From assembly GCA_024196135.1 (NCBI GenBank), contig JAMQCK010000008.1, positions 220,758-284,757 of the forward strand: a stretch of DNA of 64,000 nt. The letters are read 5' to 3'. Origin of the DNA: Pleurotus ostreatus/Saccharomyces cerevisiae fusant. Taxonomy: Eukaryota > Opisthokonta. The notes under the pieces were generated by a model. The model saw only the letters and a list, made by a program, of their open reading frames with translations. It was not told the DNA's origin and did no database searches. Both the position numbers and the translations under genes were made by a program. This document shows, piece by piece, positions 32,012 through 43,200 of this stretch. The first letter of the stretch is position 1; each line of letters opens with the position of its first letter.

Positions 32012-33880
32012 ATGTCCAACCTAGCGAGCACATCGAACGCGAGCGCGACGGTGCCGGACGCAACAAGCGCCTCAACGAGCGTCGCGCCCGAGAGCCTGCC
32101 TGCCAACATGATCTCGCTACCTTTCACCTGGTCCGGCAAGGCGTTCGCGGTGGAGGTGGCGGAGAACGATCGGTGCGTGAGGTACTTCAACTAGCGTTGA
32201 GCTCGCGAAAGCTGACGAGGGGACTCCTTTGGCTAGAGTCATCGACCTGCAGTACGCGCTCCAGAAGCTGACGCGCGTGCCACCCGCGAGGCAGAAGCTG
32301 CTGGGGCTCGTCAAAGGCAAGCTGCCGCCGAGGGACGCGTTCATGTGCGTATTCGACGCTATAGGGCGCGTATGATCCTTGTTGCTAACGCTGCGTCGAA
32401 ACCACAGCAAGGACCTCAAGCTCGCAAAGAAGTTCACCTTGGTCGGCACCGTCGAGGGCGAGGAGCTCGCCGCACCTCCAGGTGAGTGCGGCTTACCCAG
32501 CTCCTATGAGTCGCATCTGCTCACCTTGCCACCCGCAACTCCATCGCTCTCCACCACCCCTTCTATCCCCTCGTCCCTCTACCCAACCCAACCCGCCCAC
32601 CCTTTCACAGAGGAATCCGACCAAAAGGACTCCGAAAGCGACGTCGACCTCGCCGACCTCATCAAGAACAACGACCTCGTCAGCGCGCTCGTCAGCGACA
32701 TCGCGAACCGGCAGAACGTCGAGAACGCGACGAAGAACCTGAGCGTGAATGTGATTCATCCGCTCAGGGAGGGCAAGAAGTTGCTGGTGTTGGATATCGA
32801 TTATAGTGAGTACGTTTTGGTTTGAGAAGTGGACGAACTCGCTCGCGCGATGGAGGGCAAGGAGAGTCAGGATGCTGACGCGACGAACTTCTTGGCAGCC
32901 ATCGTCGACACCAAACCACTGACATCGGGCAGTTTGCCACCAGAGGAGTGCGCAAGACCGGGGTTGCATGCGTTTCTGGAGGCAGTTTATCCGTATTATG
33001 ACAGTCAGCCTCTTCTCAAATTACTTGTGCACGACATCGCAAGTATGCTCACACTCGAGGACAGTCTGCATATGGTCGCAAACCAGCTGGATCTGGCTAG
33101 AGACCAAACTTGTCGAACTGGGTATGGTCGGCGGGCATCGAAATTACCAGGTACGAAGTTTCTTCTCTTGCTTTCGTTCTCAACCACCTCACTGATTGCT
33201 GCTTTTCCAATTTTCCTTCTAACGCTCTTATTCCTTCTCTTGCTACTTCCTCTATCTAGATCTCATTCGGTGACCACCACCTCCTCTGCCACCGCATGTC
33301 CTTCCGCTGACCTTCTGCACCCAAAGTCCTCGACAAGACGTGCATGTTCACGGTGAAGAGCGTGCGGGACAACAAGCCCTGGGAGCACTCGGTGAAAGCG
33401 CTGCAAATCATCTGGAATCATTTTCCGCAATTGTGAGCTTATCGCAATTTGCGTCACTGTCTGGAAGATTTGGCTAAGGGAACTCTTACTCCAGCAATGC
33501 GTCCAACACCGTGCACGTCGATGACTTGGTGTGTATTCCCTTTACGCGCATTTCTTCCCCTGTTCACCTTCATCCCGTCGATCTCATACTCACTTTACCT
33601 CTCAAAGAGCCGTAATTTCGCACTCAACCCGAAGGAAGGCATCAAAATACGTGCCTTCAAGCACGCTGCATCGCAAGAAGCGCGACAAGACACAGAGCTC
33701 TTCAAGCTCGCCGCTTACTTGGTACATGTGGGACAGGCGCCAGACTTGAGGATTTTCAGTCACAAGGTGCGTTGTGGATATTCTGTCCTTGCGGCGACTC
33801 CGGTGAACGGCCAGTGTGGGCTAACACGAGGCGTTCAGGACTGGAAGGTGACGGCGAAGCGGTTGAGGACGAGGTCTTGA
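32012..33880 (+). CDS. UBLCP1: Ubiquitin-like domain CTD phosphatase (UBLCP1 homologue)
   Basis: Predicted Mg-dependent FCP/SCP-type phosphatase that in animals acts on nuclear 26S proteasomes. An N-terminal Ser/Thr/Ala tail leads into a ubiquitin-like domain (MISLPFTWSGKAFAVEV through RQKLLGLVKGKLP and KKFTLVGTVE). Then comes an acidic linker and the phosphatase domain with signature DIDYTIVDT; the Thr codon is created by splicing across the intron at about 32805-32898. Further blocks are RPGLHAFLEAVYPYYDI, WSQTSWIWLETKL, HVDDLSRNFALNPKEGIKIRAF and the C-terminal helix FKLAAYLVHVGQAPDLRIFSHKDW. About eight introns. All expected parts are present. Confidence 0.92.
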
Positions 33881-34256
33881 CATAAGGCAAGGGACCATAA
33901 AGTCACTGCAAGCATGAACAGTATACACAGCGTTCGGATGCAATGACTCTGCAGTTGGAGTAGGGTCATGATGATAACGATGATGCTAAGCACGAATTTT
34001 CCGCCTTTCTTCTTCCTTACATGTAACGGTGGCTGAGGACCCGCCGACGCGGAATATAGAGACCGCTTCGAACGTCGCGCTTGGTGCTTCGTGCCCCCTG
34101 CAGGCGCTCTGCCGGCCGCGGGCTACAACTCTATACACTCGCGCGCGACCGGCGTCGCGCCACTGGTGCTTCCGGCGCGCGTACCATCCTCGTGTCGAGG
34201 AGGGGCAGCGCGCGTCATGCGCTTATTGGCTGCGAATTCTAAGAATGGCTCGTGCC
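33881..34256. other. Intergenic region upstream of the aminotransferase
   Basis: No gene seen. The right part contains an inverted CCAAT box (ATTGG near 34225) ahead of the TATA box at 34257. Confidence 0.4.
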
Positions 34257-34264
34257 TATAAATA
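34257..34264 (+). promoter_or_regulatory. TATA box of the aminotransferase gene
   Basis: TATAAATA, 107 bp before the predicted ATG at 34371, with an inverted CCAAT box about 30 bp further upstream. This is a good core-promoter layout. Confidence 0.55.
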
Positions 34265-34370
34265 TGCCTGCGCTATATAGCGCGCGTCACTCGAGAGTGG
34301 GACAGCGTTGGCAGATAGCCTGCTCTGACACCTTGTCCTCACCCTATTCTGAACGCGAAGTAGATTCGAC

Positions 34371-36707
34371 ATGTCGACGCCAGCTGGAGAGAGGTTCAAG
34401 AATATCGTGCGTGGACGGGTTGGTCCAGAGAGGAGATGGTGCACTGACGCGCTACTGCGCAGGTCCGCGATGCGATGAAGCAGTGGAAGAGCGAGAAGGA
34501 GTCTGAGGCCCATCGGGTACGTCGAATGCATTTTCTGCAGCCGTGCGAGGACATTGAACTCATTCCCTCCTCACACAGATCTTCCGATCCTCTGCGGGAC
34601 ACCAGGCCAGGAGCATACTCCCCCAGACCGTAAACCCAGTACGAGTACCCCACACCTGTACCCCCTCTTCTTGTCTAAACGTCATCCTAGGATGAAGAGA
34701 CCGTTCCGGGCATCATCCACCCAGGCAGCACGGGTGTCATCTACTGCTCCGACCGCGCCATGGCGAACGGCTTCAGCTACGCCGCGCAGCACGAGTGGGC
34801 GAACCTGGGGCAGGGCGCGCCTGAGGTCGGCCCCATCCCCGGCGCGCGCGACCGCCCGACCGAGATCAGCGTGCCGCTAGACTCCCTCGAGTACGCGCCC
34901 ACAACTGGTGTCAAGGGTACGTGTCTGAGCTCTCATCGCATCTCCTCCACCCATCGCGGACCTGCCCAAATCCATCGCGATCAGTTGAAGTTGCAACTGA
35001 GGTCCCCCGCATCTCACGTGATCGTATACTGAATTGTATACCTTGCAGACCTGCGCACGGCGGTGGCGAATCTGTACAACGAGACGTACAGGAAGGGAAA
35101 GGCGAGCCAGTATACACACGAGAATGTGTGCATCGTCCCCGGTGGGCGGGCAGGCTTGTCACGCGTGGCGAGTGTTGTTGGGGATGTGTACTGCGTGAGT
35201 GAAGCGTGGTTGACGTGCGGGGAGATTGGGAGGCTAATGTGACATGCCTAGTCCTACCAAGTCCCGGACTACACGGCGTACGATCAGGTGCTGGCAGCCT
35301 TCCGTCGTCTGGTGCCGATTCCTACAATGTGCGTCCTCGTTTCGAATTTTTGAAGCAGCTCACTTACACGACTGCGCAGTCTGGACCCAAACGTATGTCT
35401 GAGATCTTCGTACCCGGCAATCGATGCTAAGTCTCGTTTAGAACAAGTACGAGTTCGATACTCACCACACCAGGGTAAGCACAAATACTCGGCGCGAGTA
35501 GGCTGGACTGACACCCCTCCCAGAAAGACGTCGAGCACCAGGGTGTCGCCGTCGTGCTTTTGTCGAACCCGCGCAACCCGACCGGTCAGGTTATCAAGTA
35601 CGTCGGTCAAATAGCGTCACTCTGGCCGGCAGACTGAGGCATCGTAGGGGCGACAAGCTGAAGGAGCTCGTGAGCCTGAGCCGTGAGGGCAGCACTCTCA
35701 TTCTCGACGAGGTCAGTCTTCCCTGGTACTAAATCAAATACAGTGCTAATTACTCCCAGTTCTACTCGTGGTACATCTACCCTGAAGAGGGCGAAGAGTT
35801 CGGCCAGTCGGTTTCGTCTGCAGAGGTGAGTGTTGCGTACTTTGATTGGCCGAGTCCTTGTCTGACCCTTGCCTTCAGTACATCGAGGACGTCAACGAGG
35901 ATTCCGTGATCATCATCGACGGTCTGACGAAGGTGCGCTCGATCGTTTGCTTGCTTATTTTGATTATTTATCTTCGGTGCACAGAACTGGCGTCTTCCCG
36001 GCTGGCGTGTATGCTGGGTTGTGGGACCCAAGAACCTCATTACCGCCCTATCGCAGTCCGGTAAGTATTCTGACGACAACTTCCTGCATGAAACCCACTC
36101 CTCAAACAGGTTCCTTCCTTGACGGTGGTGCGAACCACCCGTAAGTCCAACTCACGCACCTTCGTAGTTTATATCTAACCTCCCCAGCCTCCAACTCGCC
36201 GCAATCCCCATGCTCGACCCCGCCCGCGTCCACGAGGAGAAAATCGCCCTCCAGAAGCACTTCAAAGCCAAACGCGACCACGTCCTCGCCCGCCTCGCCG
36301 ATCTCGGGCTCACCGTGCGCGTCCCCCCGACCTCCACCTTCTACATCTGGCTCGACCTCACCAACTTGCCGCCGCCACTGAACAATGGCCTCACCTTCTT
36401 CGAGGAGCTGCTGAAGGAGAAGACGATTGTGATCCCGGGGATTTTCTTCGATATCAATCCGGCGCATAGGAGGAATCTGTTCAAGAGTCCGTGCCATGAG
36501 TTTGTGAGGATTTCGTTTGGGCCGCCGATTGAGGATTTGGATATGGGGTTGGATGCGATGGCGAGGGTGCTGGAGAAGGCGAAGAAGCAGGGTATGAGTG
36601 GGTTTGGGGAGGGCTATAAGCAGGTGCGTATTGGAAGACTGTCTCCCGAATAACGTTGCTAACAAGCGCGACAGAGCCCGGAGGCGCCGGTGGATGACCA
36701 CATCTAA
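34371..36707 (+). CDS. PLP-dependent aminotransferase, class I/II fold
   Basis: Predicted pyridoxal-phosphate enzyme transferring amino groups between amino acids and 2-oxo acids; the substrate is not evident. The start MSTPAGERFKNIV at 34371 is followed by small exons. Family blocks: GAPEVGPIPG (34813 on), DLRTAVANLYNETYRKG, IVPGGRAGLSRV, YTAYDQVLAAFRRLVPIP, LLSNPRNPTGQVI (substrate-site Asn), LILDEFYSWYIYP (cofactor-ring Asp), and IIIDGLTKNWRLPGWRVCWVVGPK with the likely Schiff-base Lys in LTK. The C-terminal domain contains FYIWLDLTNLP and VRISFGPP, whose Arg should bind the substrate carboxylate. It ends APVDDHI. About 11 introns. The core is complete. Confidence 0.85.
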
Positions 36708-37036
36708 AGAATCTCTTGACGAACATGATATGAAGTTACGAGCTATACCCACGAGCACAGTGAAGGACAGATAAATGTAGAACGTTAGATATGAACTCTT
36801 GCGTTATCGACGAAGCGAATATATGAATCTCCGAGGAAGTAAAGAGGCTATTCATTCGGTACAGCCTGTTTGGTCCGCTACTCTGAGTCGAACAGAAGTG
36901 TTAGAGGAACGACGTGATTATTTGTACATTGTGTGCCCTGAAGGGACGACAGAAGACAGCGGCTGACTACGATACAAGGATAGTACAAAGCTACATAGGT
37001 CAATTCTTAGTCCCATAATCAAGAGAGGGTAATGTT
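36708..37036. other. Convergent intergenic region
   Basis: Spacer between the stops of the aminotransferase and arginase genes, AT-richer than its neighbours. It should hold both 3' UTRs. Nothing else was recognised. Confidence 0.4.
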
Positions 37037-38311
37037 CTACAGAAGCGTCTCCCCTGTTGCGATAGTCAGAAGGGTGCGCAACGAGGGAGAAGGTGGAAGC
37101 CGGGAGAGAAGAAGAGCAGGAGGAAGTACGCACCAAGCGCAGCCCGCGCGAGCGAGCACCCAACGGCGACGGTCGCCTTGACGCCTTCAGGGTCAGCAAG
37201 GGACGGGTTCACCTCCTGATGGATAATGAGTACTGACGCAGAAGCACAAAAGTGAAAGCTTACCATAATATCGAGCGCGACCAGCAGACCAGTCTCATAG
37301 ACCGCCTCGCAAATATAATGTCCCTCGCGGAAGGTCAACCCGCCACGCACCGGCGTGCCCGTCGACGGCGTCACAGTCGGGTCCAGCGCGTCCACATCAA
37401 AGCTCAGATGGATAGGCCGATCCCTGCTCGGGTTGACGTGGTCGAGCGCCATCTCGACGACCTTGCCGATGCCGTACTTGTCGACCTCGTGCATGGAGAA
37501 GGCCTTGATGTTGTTGTCCTTGAGGATCTTCTTCTCGCCGGCGTCGACGTCGCGGAGGCCGATGTAGACGAGGCGGTTGGCTTTGAGGAGGGGCTTGACC
37601 CAGGCGAATTCGGGGACCTTGCTGCCGATGCCGAGGAGGAAGGAGACGGGCATACCGTGGATGTTGCCTGGAAAATGTGAGGAAAAGTTGGGACCATGCA
37701 TAGGACATAGCATACCAGAGTCAGTCGTGTCCGGGGTGTTAATGTCGGCATGGGCGTCTATCCAGACGACGCAAGCATCCGGATGGGTGCTCAAAGTGCC
37801 TGAGATCGTGCCCATAGCCTGCACATGATGTAAGCCCGTGTGATTCGCTGGCTAGTAGCACGCGCACCAAGCTGTGGTCGCCTCCGAGAGTCACGGGAAG
37901 CTCGCCCGCCTTGACGTGTTCGCCGACGACCTTGGCCACGGACTCGCAGACACGCGACACGAGACGTGGGTTCTTGAGCTTGCCGATGGGCGGATCGCTG
38001 GCGGCGTTGATGCTCTCGAACTGGTGGTGGCCATCGAACTTGACCTTCCATCCCAACTCAGTGAGCTGATCTATGAGGCCTGCTTCGACGAGATGAATGG
38101 GTCCCTTGTCCACACCGGGCTTGCCCTAGGCGAGTGTGAGGAGATGAGATCTCATAGAAGCGCAGGATGGCACACCTGGCCGCCCATGAAGGGGCATCCG
38201 ACGATCTAAGGACGCGCGCATCGTCAGCAGGACAGACGCGATCGAGAGTGGACGGGCGCTTACTGCCGCGGTCTTGGGCTCCGAAATAAAGCGAGACTGG
38301 GACGCAGACAT
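37037..38311 (-). CDS. CAR1: Arginase
   Basis: Predicted Mn-dependent hydrolase converting arginine to ornithine and urea, a cytosolic nitrogen-catabolic step. The ATG at 38311 starts [16 protein letters not shown]; the next exon is only [10 protein letters not shown], then [17 protein letters not shown]. Metal-binding signatures are complete: GGDHS (near 37900), DAHADINTP (near 37760) and SFDVDALDP (near 37395). [17 protein letters not shown] and [14 protein letters not shown] follow. The last exon is tiny (GETLL, stop at 37037-37039) and is needed for a full-length C-terminus. About six introns. Divergent from LIP2. Confidence 0.93.
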
Positions 38312-38555
38312 TTCTTCGCGAATTTGCAAGGTCGAGGTGAGAGAAAGAAGGAAGAGACGAAAATAAGCGCTGGCTGGGCGTCTATAAGTATAAATCAGAT
38401 GGGCGAGCGCACACAGCAGCGTCCGGTGGCGCTGCGGGTGGGCGGGCCCACGTGCTCCATCGGACCCGCGTCGGACTTCGCGCGCGTGCAAATTTGTCAC
38501 CCCAAGTTCAACTTGCCCTCGAACCGTCACGCCGCGGCCTCTGCCCTGCGTCAGG
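38312..38555. promoter_or_regulatory. Divergent promoter region between arginase and LIP2
   Basis: 244 bp between two ATG codons on opposite strands. TATAAGTATAAA lies at about 38383-38394 on the + strand, 162 bp before the LIP2 ATG; its orientation fits LIP2, but it is also within reach of arginase. Which gene uses it is not certain. Confidence 0.45.
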
Positions 38556-39332
38556 ATGGCTCTCCCGCCCATACTGTACCACCACTTCCGGGTCCCCCTC
38601 CCATATGCTCAGACGCTCGCCCTGCAGGAGAGAATACACCAAATACAGCTAGCCGCTCGGCGCACCGGATCTTACAAGGACGTCCTCCTCCTCCTGCAGC
38701 ACCGTCCCGTGTACACGGCCGGCCGAAGACAAACAGAGGATGCTGTGGCCGCAGAGCGCCGCCGGCTAACCGACATGGGGGCTGACTTCGTTACCACACA
38801 ACGAGGGGGACAACTGACGTACCACGGACCTGGCCAAATCGTCGGCTACCCTCTCATCGACACTGGGAGGTGGTCCCCAGCTATGGGCGTGCGGGATTAC
38901 GTCTGTCGAATGCAGAAGTTCATCGGCCTGCACCTTCGCGAGGCGCACGGCTTGCAGCCGTCTCCGTCCGACAACACGGGTGTCTTCCTCAGTCCCACCG
39001 AGAAGATCGCGAGCATAGGTGTGCAGGTCCGCCATCGATTGACGTCGCATGGATTTGCGATGAACATCACGCGCGAGCCGCTGGCATGGTTTGACCAAGT
39101 CGTCGCCTGCGGTTTGGAGGACGTCAAGGCGGTCAGCATCTCGACTGCGACTGGCAAGGACGTCAGCGTCGACGAGGAAATACCCGGCCTGGTTTCTCGC
39201 TTCGGTCAGCTATATGAGAGGGATATGGTCGCCCTCGACGCACCTAAGGAGGGTGAGATAGGGGAAGCTATCCTGGCTTTAGAGGAAGAGGCGCATTCAC
39301 TTGGGGCTTGGGCGACTGCCCCGCGCCTATGA
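38556..39332 (+). CDS. LIP2: Lipoyl(octanoyl) transferase (LipB/Lip2)
   Basis: Predicted mitochondrial enzyme that moves octanoyl from acyl-carrier protein to lipoyl domains, such as glycine-cleavage H protein, the first step of lipoate attachment. Single exon of 258 codons. The LipB signature RGGQLTYHGPGQIVGYPL is near 38803-38856. GVRDYVCRMQKFI and NTGVFLSPTEKIASIGVQV carry the catalytic-type Lys, and HGFAMNITREPLAWFDQVVACGLED the catalytic Cys. The first residues (MALPPILYHHFRVPLPYAQT) are only weakly presequence-like, although the enzyme is normally mitochondrial. It is one of the few intronless genes in the window. Confidence 0.92.
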   Translation: MALPPILYHHFRVPLPYAQTLALQERIHQIQLAARRTGSYKDVLLLLQHRPVYTAGRRQTEDAVAAERRRLTDMGADFVTTQRGGQLTYHGPGQIVGYPLIDTGRWSPAMGVRDYVCRMQKFIGLHLREAHGLQPSPSDNTGVFLSPTEKIASIGVQVRHRLTSHGFAMNITREPLAWFDQVVACGLEDVKAVSISTATGKDVSVDEEIPGLVSRFGQLYERDMVALDAPKEGEIGEAILALEEEAHSLGAWATAPRL

Positions 39333-40278
39333 GCAGCAGTCATAGTAAACCTCTTACCATGACCCTATGTAAGAGTTTTGCCTATCCTCTTCCTGCTAAG
39401 TATCTGACTCGCTTTATTCTCAGACTATCATACATCGTATAATTCAGCATAATAACATGCCCGCGGAAAGCATCGAAGCAAGTGGACTCCGAGCCATATA
39501 GCACTCGCAGATGCGACTTCCTCACAAACTCTCTTTCTGCCTGAACCTGCAAAGGCGAGTAATCTCCTTCCAAATGCTCTTGCAAGGTTCGAAAATCAGA
39601 GTTAGTCGTACTGCTTGGCGGGTCTTCAGTCTCTAGCGAGAGGACAACTGTCGTTGGGGACTGCTCGCTTACGCTGACTGCGCTTCGTTCGTGCTATCCT
39701 GTGATGGTTTCTCTGCTGGCTTCTGATCAGACGAAGAGGTAAACTATCGCAGCGCAAGCATCTCTATAGCCCCAAAGCCTTTCTTGCCTTCGCTATCCGG
39801 GTCTTCTCTCTTCGCCCATGCACTGACAATGCACTGAATTATCGCTCGCGTGAACCAATTGGCGGTAGCCTGCCGTTCACTTGGGTGTCCGTTCAATGTT
39901 CGGCCCCGGTTGTCTTGGAAACATCCACCTCTGCGCCCGCTGGTTCTAGTGCTTGCCGGACTGTAAGCATCTTGCTCGTCGACAATTGCAGAAGGTCCGT
40001 TGCTCAACCGGATTCAGAAGGACAGCAAGGAAGGGTGGAAGTACCAGTAATTGCACAAGTCTGCAGCCTACGCTTATAGTCACTCTTTGTATGTCACTAC
40101 GTGTGATTTCGATAGACGATGCATCAGTGGTTGGTTGATAGACCAGGAACAATGCCAGTGCCACCGACATGTTCGCCATGCGAGGGCGGGATCACAGAAA
40201 TCAACATTTGTCAGAAAATCATTTGATGGGGATTGCTCGGGCGTTGCCGACGGTTCACCTGTACTTTCTCTCAACGGT
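39333..40278. other. Intergenic region with possible decayed minus-strand exons
   Basis: About 950 bp between LIP2 and the kinesin. On the minus strand two frames look mildly coding: 39744-40007 (MSNGPSAIVDEQDAYSPAST...) and about 39670-39385 (LQVQAEREFVRKSHLRVLYG...). I could not join them with in-frame splice sites, and neither is recognised. It may be a decayed or unusual gene; support is weak. Confidence 0.3.
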
Positions 40279-43200
40279 CATGGCGCCCTCGCCGTCGTCG
40301 TCGGCGACGACTTCGGTCCAAGTCGGTGCGTGTACTGATCCTTGCGTAGCGAGCTACGCGCTGATGGTATTGAAGCTCTGCGAATTCGACCGACGACCAA
40401 TCAAGACGCCACCTCAATCCCATCCCGGTTCCAGCGGCCAGTCATCCACGCCATATCCTCTAATGCCGTCTCGGTCGATGCGGTGACCGCGAACCCTCAA
40501 GGAGGGCCCTCCCCGGCAAGCGCAGCAGGCGCGGCGGCGAAGAAGCAAGTCTTCGCCTTCGACCAGGTCCATGGCCCGGGGACTACGCAGCACACCATGT
40601 TCACCTCAACCGCGCAACCCCTCATCTCGCGCTTTGTGGAAGGCTTCAACTGCACCATCCTCGCGTACGGGCAGACCAGCTCCGGCAAGACGCATACCAT
40701 GACCGGCGTCGACCTCGACGCGGACCCCACGGACCCCAACAACGGCATGGGCATCATCCCGCGCGCGGTGTCCATGATCTTCGCCCGCTGCCGCCAAGTC
40801 AAGGAGGAGCGCGCGGGGACATGGAACTTCAACCTCAAGGGCTCGTTCATCGAGTTGTACAACGAAGACCTCATCGACCTGCTTGGCGCCGACGATACCG
40901 GAGGCGCCCGTCGCGAGGTGCAGATACGGGAGGACAAAGATGGGCACATCATCTGGGGCGGCCTTCGCGAAGTCAGCGTGAAGAACGCGAACGAGGTCAT
41001 GGGGTGCGTTGCCGCGTTGCTGCCCGCCGCCTGCCCAGCTGACGCACGAGCAGCCTTATCCGCAAGGGCACGTCAATACGGCGCACCAATGAGACCGACA
41101 TGAACGCGCAGTCGTCGCGCTCGCATGCCATTTTCTCGCTTACTCTCACTCAGAAGAAGTATACTGGCAACGGCGAGCCGCCGCGCTCTTCGACACCATC
41201 ACTACCGGGCGGCAGATCGCCTTCACGGCTCGCCCGCCCAGGCTCTGTCATGGGCACTTCTCGCGTAGCGTCTCCGACTTTCGGCCATAACTCGTCTAAT
41301 AGCTTTGCGCAGGCGATGGGACGGGGCGGCTTGCGCCCTTCTAGCGCGCTAGGCCATGCCGGAGATAGGCAGCTCCAGAACGGCGGTGACGATGGCGAAT
41401 GGGTTACAATCGTTTCTAAATTCCACTTCGTTGATCTCGCTGGTTCCGAACGCGTACGTATCGCCGCTTTTGCAGAGCGACGACAGGGCACTCATTCCCG
41501 CACAGTTGAAGCGCACGGCAGCGGCCGGCGAGCGGGTCAAGGAAGGCATTTCCATCAACAGCGGTCTTCTCGCCTTGGGCAATGTCATCTCTGCCCTCGG
41601 CGACCCCGCCCGCGCGAAGTCGCACACCGCGACACACATTCCTTACCGAGACTCGAAGCTCACCCGCTTGCTGCAAGACTCGCTCGGCGGCAATGCGCAT
41701 ACACTCATGATTGCGTGCGTAAGCGCGGCCGAGTGGAACGCTGCGGAGACAGTCAACACGCTCAAGTATGCCAATCGCGCGCGGAACATCAAGAATCGCG
41801 CGGTCGTCAACGAGAAGGAGGACGGCTGGGACGACGTCGAGTGGCTCCGCGGCACCGTCACCCGACTCCGCAAGGAGGTGAAGACGCTGAAGGAGGGCGG
41901 CGCCATACCGTCGTCCGGCGCGCCCGAGATCGAGGTCGAGGGCGCGAGCAAGAAGGTCCTCACCCAGATGACGGAGCTGCAGAACAACTATGAGGACCTC
42001 CGCGAGAAGTTCGTTGAGCGCACGGAGGAGCTCACACGCCTCCGGCGAGAGCTTGGCGAGAAGGCCCGCGGCAGCACTGGTGGTGCGGTCACCGGCACAG
42101 CGAAGTACGAGGAGATCGTTGGTCCTGTCATTGAGGAGTACGAGAAGACGATTTCGGCGATGGAGGCGGAGCTTTCGCTCAATCGGGCTGCTTTGCGCCA
42201 TACCAACGAGCTTGTCGAGGAGAAGGAAGAGGAGCTATCTGCCCTTACTGAGAGGCACGGCGCGACCGAGCTCTACGTTGAAGAGCTTAGGTCCCGAGTC
42301 TCCAAGCTTCAAGAGCGCGAAGCGTCCACAGAGGTGAGATCTCTCTCGGTTTGTACACCACCATGGACTGACATTCTGGCAGGCGTATGTGCGCGATCTT
42401 GAGGAGAAGCTCAGATCAGTGGACGAGAGCAACATGTCTTCTTCCGAGTCCATGTCTGACCTCAAGCGCGAGCTCGCACGCTTCAAAGACACCGAAACCT
42501 ACTCGACGAAGTACATCGCTGATCTGGAAGCACGACTTGCGCGTTCGGATGAGTCTGTCATTGCTCTCCAGCAGACTGTCGAGAGGTTGGAAGCGGAGTG
42601 CGAAACCCGTCGCGAGGAAGCGGAATCTCTCCAAGCTCGTCTCGAGGCCCTCCGCAAGGACGGCGAGAACTGGCGCAATGATTTGGAGGCGCGCGAAGCC
42701 CGCGTACGCGAGCTCGAGCTGAAGATGCAGGAGTGGGAGAGGAAGCGTCTGGAGGCCAACGAGACTCGCGAGCGGCTCAACAAGGTCGTCGGCAACGTCG
42801 TCGATGAAGTCGAAGGCGCGAGGAACAAGCTTGAAGTCGACCTTTCTGATGCCGGCTCGGTCATCTCGCGCAAGCCATCGACCGTGCACCTGGAGAACCT
42901 TGAGAACGTCGCGAACGATGGCACCGCGCAGAAGGCGCTCTTTGATCTGCAGCAGACCCACCAGGCTACCCTCGCTGATCTGTCTTCGGTGACTGCCAAA
43001 TATCGCGACGCTTTGCGCGAGATCTCGGACCTCGCTGCCCAAATCCAGGAGGCCAAGTTTGGCGCATCCAGCGTTGCTGAGTCTCGCTCGGAGTCACCTA
43101 CCACGGATCGCCCTCTTGAGGTGCCTTCACATCGGCGTAGCCCCACCGGCGGTGGACGGAGGAGTCGCGACCCTAGCGAACAACCCGGCAGCAAACGTCT

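Noticed and set aside
42416..43194. Long antisense frames inside the kinesin stalk (208-231 codons)
   Set aside because: They mirror the Glu/Ala/Lys codon bias of the coiled coil (Leu/Ser/Arg-rich antisense) and show no motif.
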